Shown piece after piece: positions 17,701 through 26,573 of a stretch of 64,000 nt of DNA (position 1 is its first letter; each line of letters opens with the position of its first letter). The translations under genes were made by a program, and so were the position numbers. The notes beneath the pieces are model-generated. The model saw only the letters and a program-made list of their open reading frames with translations, had not been told where the DNA came from and ran no database searches. This DNA is from Flavobacterium sp. Leaf82. GTDB taxonomy: Bacteria > Bacteroidota > Bacteroidia > Flavobacteriales > Flavobacteriaceae. The DNA lies in NCBI RefSeq assembly GCF_001422725.1, contig NZ_LMMA01000023.1, positions 89,593 through 153,592 of the forward strand, read 5' to 3'.

Positions 17701-19179
17701 TAAATTGGCATTTTCTACATTAATATGAAAATCATATTTACTTTCGCGCTTGCTCAAATCAACTAATCCATCAAAATTCAGGACTAAATTGGGATCATTT
17801 ATAGAAACTTCTCCTTTATAATACGGTAATTTAAAATTACCATTAATAACAATATTATTGTAGGTGTATTTATTATAATCTAATTTCGAAATATCTCCTT
17901 TGATGATTGTGTTCAGGTATTTTTCAGTAAATCCAACACCATCAACATCTAAATTAAGGGTTGTCCTGCCAATATCTTTTCGATTCAGCAAAGCACCAAC
18001 ATTAAAATTGTCCAGAATAATATTTCCTGAATAGGACGCTTTATCGATAAAATCCATATTATTCATATGCAAATCCGCCTGTCCGTTTCCTAAATCAGTA
18101 ATCATTTTAAAATTAGTTTCTAAAGCTGTTGTAGAAACTTTTGCCTTACCAACAATATTAAATGTACCAATTCTCTTGAGTTCCTTCGGAAGTTTTTTTC
18201 CTAAAATCCCGGGTAATATCACCACCAGATTATCATAACTGGAAATAAGTTTATCGAACTTTCCATCCATGGCAAACTTTTGTGTTTTGCTGCCTAAAAG
18301 ATTTTTAAAGTTAATAGTTCCGTTAATCTTAGAACCATTCCTATCGCTTAATCTAAGATTTCTTAAATTAAGATTATTCAATGTTCCTTTTATCTTGGTT
18401 TTGATTTTAAAATGCTGGTTTTTACCTAATCCGTCATAAAAATAACGAATATCATTTGAAGCAAGTGAAGCTGAATCAAGTGCAACATCAAACTTTACTT
18501 TATCTGTAAAATGTAGAAAATCTTCTATTTTATAATTTAAAATAGCTTTACCGTAAATCCAGGATCTTTTGGTTTTAATCGCTAAATTTTCAACCTTAAT
18601 TTGTTTTTTGGTATAAGTTAATTTTCCTGCGAAATTAGAAACATACAAACCGCGGTGATCTAAAAAAGAAAAACGGTGAATATTTGTATTTACATCTGGC
18701 CCATACAATTTAAAATCACTGATATAGGCATTTAATTTTTTGAAATTCAGGAATATTGGTGTGGTTTTATTTTCGTCTACCACAGAAAACTGACCATTTG
18801 ATATGTATGCATTTCTGGCTGTAAGCAAAAAATGTCTCGTTGATTTCGATTTTTTACCTGACTCAAATAATTTAATAAACTTATTGATATTGTTTTCGTT
18901 CTCGTTTTTATAGGTTTTAAGATTAAAAATCAAACCTGTTAAACGAAGATCTCCAAAAATCAAATCTCCATCGAGTAATCGCTTAAAACTCAAAATATCT
19001 GTTGTAATAATATCAGAATAGATCAAAGTTTTTTTGTGATGATCCAGAATTACTACATTTTTAAGCTTAACACCTCCAAAAATATTTAATGCTACTTTCT
19101 CAACTTTAATATCAGCTTTAAAATCAGTTCTGAGAGATTCTGTTACGTAATGTGCAATTTTTGTCTGAACAAAAGGCAA
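14719..19179 (-). CDS. TamB-like translocation/assembly-module protein (DUF490), 5' end uncertain
   Basis: At least 1486 residues. The long middle is repeated beta-strand sequence typical of AsmA/TamB bridge proteins that carry lipids or assist outer-membrane protein assembly. The C-terminal TamB domain is visible (GKFNMWGDFQAYEGTYNF, LNLEAVYKTSANP). A Lys/Glu/Pro/Gln-rich tail ends the protein. The first standard start in frame is a TTG at 19179, but that would remove the membrane anchor encoded just upstream (LIGLILLLLALAITLSLPFV), which is open back to 19284 without any ATG, GTG or TTG. A TTG at 19306 in another frame could supply the start if one A were removed from the run near 19280; see findings. 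Confidence 0.88.
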   Translation of the reverse strand: MPFVQTKIAHYVTESLRTDFKADIKVEKVALNIFGGVKLKNVVILDHHKKTLIYSDIITTDILSFKRLLDGDLIFGDLRLTGLIFNLKTYKNENENNINKFIKLFESGKKSKSTRHFLLTARNAYISNGQFSVVDENKTTPIFLNFKKLNAYISDFKLYGPDVNTNIHRFSFLDHRGLYVSNFAGKLTYTKKQIKVENLAIKTKRSWIYGKAILNYKIEDFLHFTDKVKFDVALDSASLASNDIRYFYDGLGKNQHFKIKTKIKGTLNNLNLRNLRLSDRNGSKINGTINFKNLLGSKTQKFAMDGKFDKLISSYDNLVVILPGILGKKLPKELKRIGTFNIVGKAKVSTTALETNFKMITDLGNGQADLHMNNMDFIDKASYSGNIILDNFNVGALLNRKDIGRTTLNLDVDGVGFTEKYLNTIIKGDISKLDYNKYTYNNIVINGNFKLPYYKGEVSINDPNLVLNFDGLVDLSKRESKYDFHINVENANLRKLKFINDSISSFRGDAVVEVTGNSIENLQGTVSIKDAVYQNPKATYAFDEITVNSNFDADKLRTITINSKDVVNGQIVGKFQFAQLEKLVMNSVGSLYTNYKPYKVNKGQFLRFNFHVYDKVVEMLYPEINVDSSTVVRGKIDSDLQEFKFRFKSQKITAAKNTFDNIRISIDNKNPLYNAYVELDSIKTPYYKIRDFNLINVTSKDTLFVRSEFKGGEKGQDYFNLDLYHTIDKNKNNIVGIKKSEMKFKDYLWYLNENSEEDNQIVFDQYFKNFTIDNIILSHENQKIDLNGVIKGNDYKDIVLNFEDVDINKITPLTSKFVFNGNLNGSINYKQNKNVYQPTAAITIDHLNLNKIDLGTLNFDISGDESFKKFTINSSIQNGFTESFRANGTFAIENKETFLDLNLKLEGFNLATLGTVGGDVLSNVRGSVSGNAAVVGNLKKPEINGRLYVEKAGMTVPYLNTDYELSDRTVIDLTDEKFLFRNNQLTDTKYQTKGLLNGSIEHHNFGDWKLDLTITSKRLLALDTKDSEDAAYFGTAFINGTASIKGPTESLFIKVDAKSEKGTEVKIPINNAQSVGESSWIHFVTPKEKYNLANGIVEKSRNYNGLELEFDFDITPDAEVEVILDRNSGHGMKGKGYGSLLFKINTLGKFNMWGDFQAYEGTYNFKYGGLIDKKFSVKKGGSIIWEGNPMKAQLNLEAVYKTSANPAVLLDNTSSFNKKVPVEVVIGLRGDLTSPEPNFDIQFPSVSNVLKSEIQYKLDDKDIRQTQALYLLSTGSFMSTDGFSQGDLSGTLSETASSLLGGIIKSDNDKVNIDLNYISADKRLGQEADGQFVANITSQVNERITINGKLGVPVGGVNESAIVGDIEILYRVNEDGSMNLRLFNKENDINYIGQGIGYTQGVGISYEVDFDTFSELVNKLFKSHKLEKAIKSSPDDLQDSNLNPDFVNFSNKKDSEKNKKKTEKKEEQKKPPPQNNNEGLIPDNDF

Positions 19180-19334
19180 AGACAGCGTTATAGCGAGTGC
19201 CAGTAAAAGTAAAATTAACCCAATTAGGGTTCGTGATATTATTTTCTTTACTGTTTTGATAGCTGCTTTTATTTTAGTTTTCTTTTAATTTATTTTGAAC
19301 AGACAAAGAACGACTGTTTTTGATAAAAATTCTT

Positions 19335-19342
19335 TAATTTTG
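19335..19342 (+). promoter_or_regulatory. -7 box candidate for tsaD (TAATTTTG)
   Basis: TAATTTTG fits TANNTTTG and lies 70 bp upstream of the tsaD ATG. No well-spaced TTG -33 element is present, so support is weak. A second box on the other strand (CAAATATA, 19384-19391) could drive the TamB-like gene. Confidence 0.3.
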
Positions 19343-19412
19343 GCTTCTCCTTATAATTAAAGAAAATCAAATATTTGATTTGTCAAATATAATTCAAAAT
19401 TCGTGCCTTTAT

Positions 19413-20435
19413 ATGCAAAATTCAGAGGTTTTTATTCTTGCCATCGAAAGTTCCTGCGATGATACTGCCGCCGCGGTTTTACATAACGATAAAGTACTCT
19501 CAAATGTTGTGGCCAATCAGTTAATTCACAACCAATATGGTGGTGTAGTTCCTGAATTAGCCTCGAGAGCACATCAACAAAATATTGTTCCGGTAATAGA
19601 TGCTGCACTTCGCAAAGCAAATGTACAAAAAGATCAACTAACTGCTATTGCTTTTACGCAAGGTCCGGGCTTAATGGGCTCTTTGCTGGTTGGCAGTTCT
19701 TTTAGCAAATCATTATCATTGGCTTTGAAGATTCCGTTAATTGCTGTTAATCATATGCATGCGCATATTTTAGCGCATTTTATAGACGAAGAAGGTTTTG
19801 ATAAACCTGAGTTTCCGTTTCTTGCCTTGACCATTAGTGGTGGTCATACTCAGATTGTGAAAGTAAACGGTTTTTTTGACATGGAAATCATAGGCGAAAC
19901 TACTGACGATGCTGTTGGGGAAGCATTTGACAAGAGTGCTAAAATCCTTGGACTTCCTTACCCAGGCGGGCCTTTGATCGATAAATATGCCAAAGAAGGA
20001 AATCCAAAAGCATTTGCGTTTACAAAACCAAAAGTTCCCGGATTAGACTTTAGTTTCTCCGGATTAAAAACGGCGATTTTGTATTTTATCCAGAAGAAAA
20101 AACTGGAGAATCCCAATTTCATCGAAGAAAACCTGAATGATATTTGCGCTTCTATTCAATATACGATTATCGAAATTTTGATGGATAAGTTGAAATTAGC
20201 GGTAAAAGAAACCGGAATCAATCAAATCGCTATTGGCGGTGGAGTTTCTGCAAATTCCGGAATCAGAACAAGATTAAAAGAAAGCGAAGGAAAATACGGT
20301 TGGAAAACTTTTATTCCCAAATTCGAATACACTACAGATAATGCCGCAATGATAGGAATTGTAGGATATCAAAAATATTTATCAAGCCGTTTCGAAACTT
20401 CAGCAGTAGTTTCGAAAGCGCGAATTCAATTTTAA
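19413..20435 (+). CDS. tsaD: tRNA N6-adenosine threonylcarbamoyltransferase
   Basis: 340 residues from the ATG at 19413 (MQNSEVFILAIESSCDDTAA); a longer TTG start at 19380 only adds a non-homologous leader. It transfers threonylcarbamoyl to A37 of ANN-decoding tRNAs with TsaB and TsaE. The iron/zinc ligands His114 and His118 are in NHMHAHILAHF, the ATP-binding SGGHTQIV follows, and a further ligand Asp lies in YTTDNAAMIG. It is divergent from the TamB-like gene and is followed after 2 bp by rsmE, clearly co-transcribed. Confidence 0.96.
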   Translation: MQNSEVFILAIESSCDDTAAAVLHNDKVLSNVVANQLIHNQYGGVVPELASRAHQQNIVPVIDAALRKANVQKDQLTAIAFTQGPGLMGSLLVGSSFSKSLSLALKIPLIAVNHMHAHILAHFIDEEGFDKPEFPFLALTISGGHTQIVKVNGFFDMEIIGETTDDAVGEAFDKSAKILGLPYPGGPLIDKYAKEGNPKAFAFTKPKVPGLDFSFSGLKTAILYFIQKKKLENPNFIEENLNDICASIQYTIIEILMDKLKLAVKETGINQIAIGGGVSANSGIRTRLKESEGKYGWKTFIPKFEYTTDNAAMIGIVGYQKYLSSRFETSAVVSKARIQF

Positions 20436-20437
20436 TT

Positions 20438-21151
20438 ATGCAATTATTTTACAATCCCGATATTGACGAATCAACAGAAAGTTTTGCTTTTGATAAAGAA
20501 GAAAGCAGACATATCATAAAGGTTCTCAGAAAAAAAGATTCAGACATTTTACATGTTACAAATGGTTTTGGTTTATTGTTTGAAACCGAAATTACATTGG
20601 CATCAGACAACAAATGTATTGTTCAGGTACTTTCGATAAAAAAATCTCCTGAACCAAAATTTCATTTGCATTTAGCAGTTGCGCCAACCAAAATGAACGA
20701 TCGTTTTGAATGGTTTTTAGAAAAAGCAACCGAAATAGGAATTCAGGAAATCACGCCAATTATTTGTGATCGTTCTGAGCGAAAAGTAATTAATGCGGAG
20801 CGTTTTGAAAAGATTATCCTTTCGGCAATGAAACAATCCAACGAGACTTATTTGCCTAAATTAAACGAAGCGATTTCGTTTAAGGAATTCGTTAAACAAC
20901 AAAATAAAGGCTTGCAATTGATCGCACATTGCGAAGAAACAGATAAAAAATCATTAAAAGATATTCTAAAACCCAATGAAAGCGTTACGATGCTTATTGG
21001 TCCCGAAGGTGATTTTTCTGAAAAGGAAATTGCATTGGCTTTAGAAAATAATTATCAGCCTGTTGCGTTAGGAAACACACGTTTACGAACTGAAACTGCT
21101 GCAATTGTAGCGTGTCATAGCGTTGTTTTTTTTAATGAAAGTTCTAATTAA
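20438..21151 (+). CDS. rsmE: 16S rRNA (uracil1498-N3)-methyltransferase
   Basis: 237 residues of the SPOUT class. The N-terminal PUA-like domain (FDKEESRHIIKVLR) is followed by the trefoil-knot methyltransferase domain with LIGPEGDFSEKEI and LGNTRLRTETAAI. It methylates U1498 of 16S rRNA. It starts 2 bp after tsaD. A family R inverted repeat lies 45 bp after the stop and may serve as its 3' hairpin. Confidence 0.95.
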   Translation: MQLFYNPDIDESTESFAFDKEESRHIIKVLRKKDSDILHVTNGFGLLFETEITLASDNKCIVQVLSIKKSPEPKFHLHLAVAPTKMNDRFEWFLEKATEIGIQEITPIICDRSERKVINAERFEKIILSAMKQSNETYLPKLNEAISFKEFVKQQNKGLQLIAHCEETDKKSLKDILKPNESVTMLIGPEGDFSEKEIALALENNYQPVALGNTRLRTETAAIVACHSVVFFNESSN

Positions 21152-21196
21152 GGAATTTTTGTTTTTCGCCGGATTAGTTGTGTTATTGAATTAGTT

Positions 21197-21297
21197 TGTC
21201 ATTTCGAGGAACGAGAAATCTTCGCAAGAAACTCCGTAAGCAAAATGTCAATCTTTGTCGATTTTGCAACGAAGATTTCTCCTTCGTCGAAATGACA
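21197..21297. repeat. Family R inverted repeat, copy R2
   Basis: The arms TGTCATTTCGAGGAACGAG... and ...CTCCTTCGTCGAAATGACA run about 28 bases and differ at two positions (G/C swaps). The loop contains AAGAAACTCC and TCAATCTTTGTCGA, shared with copies R3, R4 and R6. It sits between rsmE and the DUF4159 gene. Confidence 0.85.
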
Positions 21298-21361
21298 AAA
21301 AAGGCGAAATGATAAAAAGTAGTTCACAAAAAAGGTGCGATGACAAAAAATATAAAATTTT

Positions 21362-22000
21362 ATGAAAAAAATATTTCTTTTGTTTTTATTGGTTTCAATT
21401 TCTTCCTTTTCGCAGGAAATAGCTTTGCTAAAATATAGCGGTGGCGGCGATTGGTATGCAAATCCTACTTCATTGCCCAACTTAATTAAGTTTTGTAATG
21501 CAAATATCAATACCAGAATAAAACCAAAACCTTCGACTGTTGAGCCTGGAAATCCGGATTTGCTTTCGTATCCTTTTGTGCATATGACGGGACACGGAAA
21601 TGTAGTTTTTAGCGATTCTGATGTTAGTAATCTTAGAAATTATCTAAACGGCGGTGGTTTTCTGCATATTGATGATAATTACGGAATGGATCAATATATT
21701 CGAAAAGAAATAAAAAAAATATTCCCTAATAATAATCTTGTCGAAATTCCGGCAAATCATCCTATATTTCAAAAACCTTTTTCTTTTCCTACAGGATTAC
21801 CTAAAATTCATGAACATGACGGAACGCGTCCTCAGGCTTTTGGGATTTTTATAGAAAATAAATTGGCTTTATTATATACTTACGAATGTGATTTGGGTGA
21901 TGGCTGGGAAGATGCAGAGGTTCATAATGATCCTGCAGGAGTTAGGGACAAAGCCTTAAAAATGGGCGCCAATATTATCAATTATATTTTTACTAATTAA
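21362..22000 (+). CDS. DUF4159 domain protein, exported
   Basis: 212 residues with a signal peptide (MKKIFLLFLLVSISSFSQ). The rest matches DUF4159: LKYSGGGDWYANPT, PFVHMTGHGNVVFS, LNGGGFLHIDDNYG and HEHDGTRPQAFG. This domain resembles a glutamine-amidotransferase-like fold and is commonly encoded near MoxR/BatA-type genes elsewhere; here it stands beside tRNA/rRNA modification genes. No enzymatic role is known to me. The TrmH-family gene starts 10 bp downstream, suggesting one transcript. Confidence 0.85.
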   Translation: MKKIFLLFLLVSISSFSQEIALLKYSGGGDWYANPTSLPNLIKFCNANINTRIKPKPSTVEPGNPDLLSYPFVHMTGHGNVVFSDSDVSNLRNYLNGGGFLHIDDNYGMDQYIRKEIKKIFPNNNLVEIPANHPIFQKPFSFPTGLPKIHEHDGTRPQAFGIFIENKLALLYTYECDLGDGWEDAEVHNDPAGVRDKALKMGANIINYIFTN

Positions 22001-22010
22001 AATTCTAAAA

Positions 22011-22505
22011 GTGCAGCTTACTCACGAAGAAAATCAATTTGAGAGAAAAACATTTCCGATAACATTAGTTTGTGATCACATTTATTTTCAGCAGAATATA
22101 GGTTCGCTTTTTAGAATCAGTGAAGCTTTTGGAGTAGAAAATATTATCTTTTTAGGAAAAGATATTCCGCTTACGCCCCGTAAAATCAATAAAACATCAC
22201 GAAGCACGCATCTTCATGTGCCTCATACTGTAATCGAACAAACAACTGAACTTGTCGATTACTTACTTCAGAATAATTTTGAAATTATTGCCTTGGAAAT
22301 CGCAAGCAATAGCAAACCGCTAAAAGAAGTGGTGTTACCTGAAAACCAAAAAATTGCACTTTTAATAGGAAGTGAGATTGATGGAATTTCTGATGAACTT
22401 TTAAAAATTTCGAATCAAATTGTTCACATAAATATGTTCGGAAAGAACTCAAGTATGAATGTTGTACAAGCTGCAAGTATAGCTTTGTACGAATTTACTT
22501 CTTAA
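22011..22505 (+). CDS. TrmH/SpoU family RNA 2'-O-methyltransferase
   Basis: 164 residues from a GTG start. The SpoU motifs are visible: motif 1 around HIYFQQNIGSLFRISEAFG, motif 2 LLIGSEIDGISDELL and motif 3 FGKNSSMNVVQAASIALYE. Only the catalytic knot domain is present, as in TrmL and short TrmH proteins. It should methylate a ribose 2'-hydroxyl in tRNA or rRNA using SAM; the target base cannot be told from the sequence. It lies 10 bp after the DUF4159 gene. Confidence 0.88.
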   Translation: MQLTHEENQFERKTFPITLVCDHIYFQQNIGSLFRISEAFGVENIIFLGKDIPLTPRKINKTSRSTHLHVPHTVIEQTTELVDYLLQNNFEIIALEIASNSKPLKEVVLPENQKIALLIGSEIDGISDELLKISNQIVHINMFGKNSSMNVVQAASIALYEFTS

Positions 22506-22665
22506 TAAAATAGTGTTAAATTTTTGTAAGAACTAGACTATACAAGGGTTTGTAAAATTCTCACAAAATTATTATTGTAAATATTTTGTCACAATAGTTT
22601 ATTTGTTATAAAATTGCGGTATAAATAACCAAATTTAATTTTTTATAACAAAACCCTAAATTATT

Positions 22666-23616
22666 ATGAAAAAAGTTCTTATTACCGCATTCACAGCATT
22701 AGTGCTGTTTTCTTGTCAAAACGACCAAACAGAATCAGCAGATTCAAATGTAAGTGCTATTGCCCATCGCGGATGCGCAACTCAGGAAGTTTTAGAAGCT
22801 CAATTAAAAGCTGATCCTACTTTAGCTATCAGAATGAATGAGATCGAAGCATTTACAAACCAGGCTTTACTTACAGGTAAACTTGTAAATGGTAAAGTTC
22901 AAATTCCAGTTGTTGTTAATGTATTGTACAGAACAACTGCAGAAAACATCTCTGATGCACAAATCCAAACACAAATCGATGTTTTAAACAAAGATTTTAA
23001 TGCATTAAACTCTGATTACAACAGCGTTCCTACTTTATTTGCAGGTGTAAAAGCGAATGTTGGTATTTCATTTGTTTTAGATCAGATTATCAGAAAATCT
23101 ACTACAAAAACTTCATGGGGAACAAACGATGCCATGAAAAAAGTAGCACAAGGTGGTTTAGCGCCAACTTCTCCTACAACAAAACTTAACTTATGGGCTT
23201 GCACAATTGGTGGCGGAATATTAGGTTATGCTCAATTTCCTGGAGGAGCATCTGCTACTGACGGAGTTGTAGTTGACTCTAAATATTTTGGTTTATCAGG
23301 TTCATCAGCTGCTCCTTACAACTTAGGAAGAACTGCTACTCACGAAGTAGGTCACTGGATGAATTTACGCCACATTTGGGGTGATGCTACTTGCGGAAGT
23401 GATTTAGTATCTGACACGCCAACTCATAACACTGCAAATTACGGTGTACCGGCTTATCCTCATTACAGTACTTGTTCAGGAACTCCTGTAGAAATGACAA
23501 TGAACTATATGGATTATGTTGATGATAACGCAATGTACATGTTCTCTAACGGGCAAAAAAGTAGAATGGCCGCTATTTTTGTAACCGGTGGAGCAAGAGC
23601 TGCATTTGGAATCTAA
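22666..23616 (+). CDS. M43-family (pappalysin-like) zinc metalloprotease lipoprotein
   Basis: 316 residues with a lipoprotein signal (TALVLFSCQNDQ). The metzincin motif HEVGHWMNLRH occupies residues 226-236 (zinc ligands His226, His230, His236; base Glu227), followed by GD and a Met-turn region MNYMDY. Paired cysteines (SCSGTP-type, ATCGSD) fit the M43B cytophagalysin family. It probably degrades proteins at the cell surface or in the periplasm. No type IX secretion tail is visible. A strong terminator follows directly, so it is monocistronic. Confidence 0.9.
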   Translation: MKKVLITAFTALVLFSCQNDQTESADSNVSAIAHRGCATQEVLEAQLKADPTLAIRMNEIEAFTNQALLTGKLVNGKVQIPVVVNVLYRTTAENISDAQIQTQIDVLNKDFNALNSDYNSVPTLFAGVKANVGISFVLDQIIRKSTTKTSWGTNDAMKKVAQGGLAPTSPTTKLNLWACTIGGGILGYAQFPGGASATDGVVVDSKYFGLSGSSAAPYNLGRTATHEVGHWMNLRHIWGDATCGSDLVSDTPTHNTANYGVPAYPHYSTCSGTPVEMTMNYMDYVDDNAMYMFSNGQKSRMAAIFVTGGARAAFGI

Positions 23617-23641
23617 AAAAAACAGGTTAAAATAAATTGGG

Positions 23642-23669
23642 AAAAGCGAGGTGATATCACCTCGCTTTT
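23642..23669 (+). terminator. Strong terminator after the M43 protease
   Basis: A perfect 28-bp palindrome centred on GATATC (AAAAGCGAGGTGATATCACC...), followed by a run of T. It lies 25 bp past the stop codon. Confidence 0.9.
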
Positions 23670-23728
23670 TTTTGTTTAACGCCTCTATATAAAAGCTTTT
23701 TCCTATATTTATAATCTAAAATAGAATC

Positions 23729-24820
23729 ATGATAACATCAAAAATTATTTCTAACGGAATTTTAAGAGCTTTAACAACAATCCTGGTTATTGTTGTCGTT
23801 TTATATTTTCTCTACGAAATACAAACAGTAATTGTTTACTTATGCATCTCACTATTACTGTGTCTAATTGCAAATCCGTTAGTACAATTTTTAAAGAATA
23901 AATTAAAATTCAGTAACTCTCTCGCAGCCACCACAACTCTAATTGTTTTTATATTAGCAATAGTGGGTTTTATATTATTATTTGTGCCTTTAATCATTTC
24001 TCAGGCTAATAATTTATCGCTACTCGATACCAATAACCTGCAGCAGCAATTTATGGAAACAGAGAAAAGTATCGAAACTTATTTTAATATTCAGCATGTT
24101 GATTTAAATAAGGTTTTAAAGGATTCTAAACTAACTTCTATAATTGATTTTAGCTACTTTACCGGTTTTCTAAATTCGATATTGAACTTTTTGGCAAATA
24201 TGGGAATGGGATTAGTTTCTGTGTTTTTTATTACTTTCTTTTTTATTAAAGATCAGGACACTTTTAAACTAACTGCGCGTAAAATTCTTCCGGATAATAA
24301 CGAAGATAAAATTCTGAATTCAATCACTAAAATCAACCACTTTTTAACCCGATATTTTGTTGGCTTACTGCTTCAGTTAACGGTCGTTTTTATTTTATAT
24401 CTGATTGTTTTAATGATTTTTGGAAATAAAAATGCTTTTGTAATTGCTTTTTTATGTGCCATTTTGAACATCATTCCGTATATAGGACCAATTATTGGAA
24501 CTATTCTGGCTGGAATTCTAACTATGATTAGTATGATTGGAAGTGATTTTCAGTCTGAAATTTTACCCCGAACTATATATGTAATCATTGGCTTTTTGGT
24601 GGTTCAGGCTATTGATAATAATATTAGCCAGCCTATAATTTCATCAAAAAGTGTAAATTCGCACCCGCTGGAAATATTTCTGATTACTTTAATAAGCGGA
24701 ATTACTTTTGGAATTGTGGGAATGATTATAGCAATTCCTGTATTTACAATGGTAAAAGTAATTTTGAAAGAATTTTTTCCTGAAAACAAAATTGTCTCCG
24801 TATTAACCGAAAGAATCTAA
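23729..24820 (+). CDS. AI-2E family transporter (PerM-like permease)
   Basis: 363 residues with about eight hydrophobic segments in the 2+1+5 pattern of the AI-2E/UPF0118 family: two helices near the N-terminus, a soluble stretch (residues 85-140), then a cluster containing IPYIGPIIGTILAG, a family hallmark. Despite the name the substrates are varied (autoinducer-2 export, Na+/H+ exchange and others). The methyltransferase gene begins 2 bp after its stop, so the two are co-transcribed. Confidence 0.88.
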   Translation: MITSKIISNGILRALTTILVIVVVLYFLYEIQTVIVYLCISLLLCLIANPLVQFLKNKLKFSNSLAATTTLIVFILAIVGFILLFVPLIISQANNLSLLDTNNLQQQFMETEKSIETYFNIQHVDLNKVLKDSKLTSIIDFSYFTGFLNSILNFLANMGMGLVSVFFITFFFIKDQDTFKLTARKILPDNNEDKILNSITKINHFLTRYFVGLLLQLTVVFILYLIVLMIFGNKNAFVIAFLCAILNIIPYIGPIIGTILAGILTMISMIGSDFQSEILPRTIYVIIGFLVVQAIDNNISQPIISSKSVNSHPLEIFLITLISGITFGIVGMIIAIPVFTMVKVILKEFFPENKIVSVLTERI

Positions 24821-24822
24821 CA

Positions 24823-26004
24823 TTGAACACTTCTATTTTGCGCCAAAATATTCAGGAATTTATAACTCAAAATAGTGGTGCATCGATTACAAAATTAGCG
24901 CTTCAGAAGAATCCGTTTCCTGAAATCGACTGGATTTTAATCTTAAATCAGATTGAAGCAAAAGCTAAGGCAAAAGAGAAATTGCCAACCTGGTTTATGA
25001 CTGAGAATATCATTTATCCCAGTAAAATATCTGTTGAACAAACCTCATCTGAAAAAACAGCAGCTTATAAGGCTTCTTTAATTTCAGGCGAGAGTTTAAT
25101 AGATCTTACAGGAGGTTTTGGAGTTGATGATTATTACTTTTCCCAAAAATTTAAACATATTGCTCATTGTGAGATAAACGAAGACTTATCTGCGATTGTA
25201 AAGCATAATTTTGAACAGTTAAAAGTAAAAAATTGTACTTTTTATGCACAGGATTCTACTACTGTTTTAGAAGAACTGAATCAAAAATGGGATTGGATTT
25301 ATATTGATCCTTCCCGCAGGAATGATGCAAAAGGCAAAGTTTTTATGCTGAAAGACTGCTTGCCAAATGTTCCTGATTTACTTGATTTTTATTTTGAAAA
25401 AGCAGATTCAATTTTAATAAAAACAGCTCCTTTATTAGATATTTCGGCTGGTTTATCTGAATTGAAATTCGTAAAAAACATACACATTATTGCACTTGAA
25501 AATGAAGTAAAAGAATTGCTTTTTGAAATTCACAACCATTATTCAGGTGACATAACTATAAAAACAGCCAACTTAGTAAAAGACAAAATAGAAACTTTTG
25601 AATTTGTTTTGGGCGATGATACAGTTTTTGCATCCTATCATTTACCTCAAAAATATGTTTACGAACCCAATTCAGCAATTATGAAATCTGGTGGTTTTGA
25701 TGAAGTTAGTTCTATTTTCGAAATTAATAAACTGCATAAACATTCTCATTTATATACTTTTGATGCGTTAATAGATTTTCCGGGACGAACTTTCGAAATC
25801 GAGAAAGTGATTCCGTATAGCAAAAATGAAATGAAAACGCAACTCGCCAATCAACAGGCAAATATTACTACACGAAATTTTCCGGACACGGTAGAAAACA
25901 TTCGAAAAAAGTGGAAAATAAAAAATGGTGGAAATTTGTATTGTTTTTTTACAACTGATAAAAATGATAACAAAATAGTTTTAATTTGCAGAAAAATTAT
26001 TTAA
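24823..26004 (+). CDS. Class I SAM-dependent methyltransferase with THUMP-like domain
   Basis: 393 residues from a TTG start located 2 bp after the permease stop. The SAM-binding motif I is LIDLTGGFGVDDYYFS near residue 95; the catalytic-loop motif WIYIDPSRR follows around residue 160. The C-terminal part (LHKHSHLYTFD, PDTVENIRKKWKIKNGG) matches the THUMP-like domain of a Bacteroidota family of putative RNA methyltransferases. The substrate is unknown; the DPSR loop suggests an N-methylated base. Confidence 0.82.
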   Translation: MNTSILRQNIQEFITQNSGASITKLALQKNPFPEIDWILILNQIEAKAKAKEKLPTWFMTENIIYPSKISVEQTSSEKTAAYKASLISGESLIDLTGGFGVDDYYFSQKFKHIAHCEINEDLSAIVKHNFEQLKVKNCTFYAQDSTTVLEELNQKWDWIYIDPSRRNDAKGKVFMLKDCLPNVPDLLDFYFEKADSILIKTAPLLDISAGLSELKFVKNIHIIALENEVKELLFEIHNHYSGDITIKTANLVKDKIETFEFVLGDDTVFASYHLPQKYVYEPNSAIMKSGGFDEVSSIFEINKLHKHSHLYTFDALIDFPGRTFEIEKVIPYSKNEMKTQLANQQANITTRNFPDTVENIRKKWKIKNGGNLYCFFTTDKNDNKIVLICRKII

Positions 26005-26006
26005 AA

Positions 26007-26573
26007 ATGAAACCACTTATTACACTAACTTTTTTTTTATTAACCCTTACCGCGTTTGCTCAAAAACCATGTGAATACAGCGCAAATGTAAACGACTCGA
26101 TTGGTACTTATAAAATAACCAACGAATATCTGATGAGCGAAAAATATTTTGGAGGCACGTTCAACTATGTTTTCTTTGCTCTGGCAAAAACGGATGGTAT
26201 GCCAACCTTAAATTTACAGCTTATCCAGAAAAGTAAAGATTTTATAAAAGCGAATTGTTTTGACAAAAACTCAAAAGTCTTTTTGCAATTAGAAAACGGA
26301 AAAATAATAACACTTATCCATATCGACAGAGAAAGCTGTGGTACGCTTATTCATGACGACAAAGGTTTTGATAATCGTATAAATACCGGGATTTTTATGT
26401 TTATGAAAGAAAATTTCGAAGAGCTGAAAAAATCTCCTGTTGCCATTATGCGTATAAAATACCTGACTACTACAGAAGATTATATTGTAAAAAGAGAATT
26501 AACCTCTGAGTTAAACGGTAAAGTTTACAATCCGAATACGTATTTTATGGATAACATAAGATGTGTTGAATAA
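26007..26573 (+). CDS. Exported hypothetical protein (188 aa)
   Basis: Not recognised. The ATG at 26007 gives a clean signal peptide (MKPLITLTFFLLTLTAFAQK); a TTG 21 bases upstream would overlap the methyltransferase gene. The mature protein is about 168 residues with three or four cysteines (one right after the cleavage site, NCFD, ESCG, IRCVE at the end), mixed alpha/beta, probably periplasmic. Its stop directly abuts the stop of the convergent VanX-like gene. It likely shares the transcript of the two genes upstream. Confidence 0.65.
   Translation: MKPLITLTFFLLTLTAFAQKPCEYSANVNDSIGTYKITNEYLMSEKYFGGTFNYVFFALAKTDGMPTLNLQLIQKSKDFIKANCFDKNSKVFLQLENGKIITLIHIDRESCGTLIHDDKGFDNRINTGIFMFMKENFEELKKSPVAIMRIKYLTTTEDYIVKRELTSELNGKVYNPNTYFMDNIRCVE

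Noticed and set aside
21199..21510. 103-residue minus-strand ORF over the R2 repeat
   Set aside because: It runs through the repeat and antisense to the start of the DUF4159 gene; its composition is not protein-like.
22666..23616. Type IX secretion substrate
   Set aside because: No C-terminal sorting domain is visible; the N-terminal lipobox explains export.
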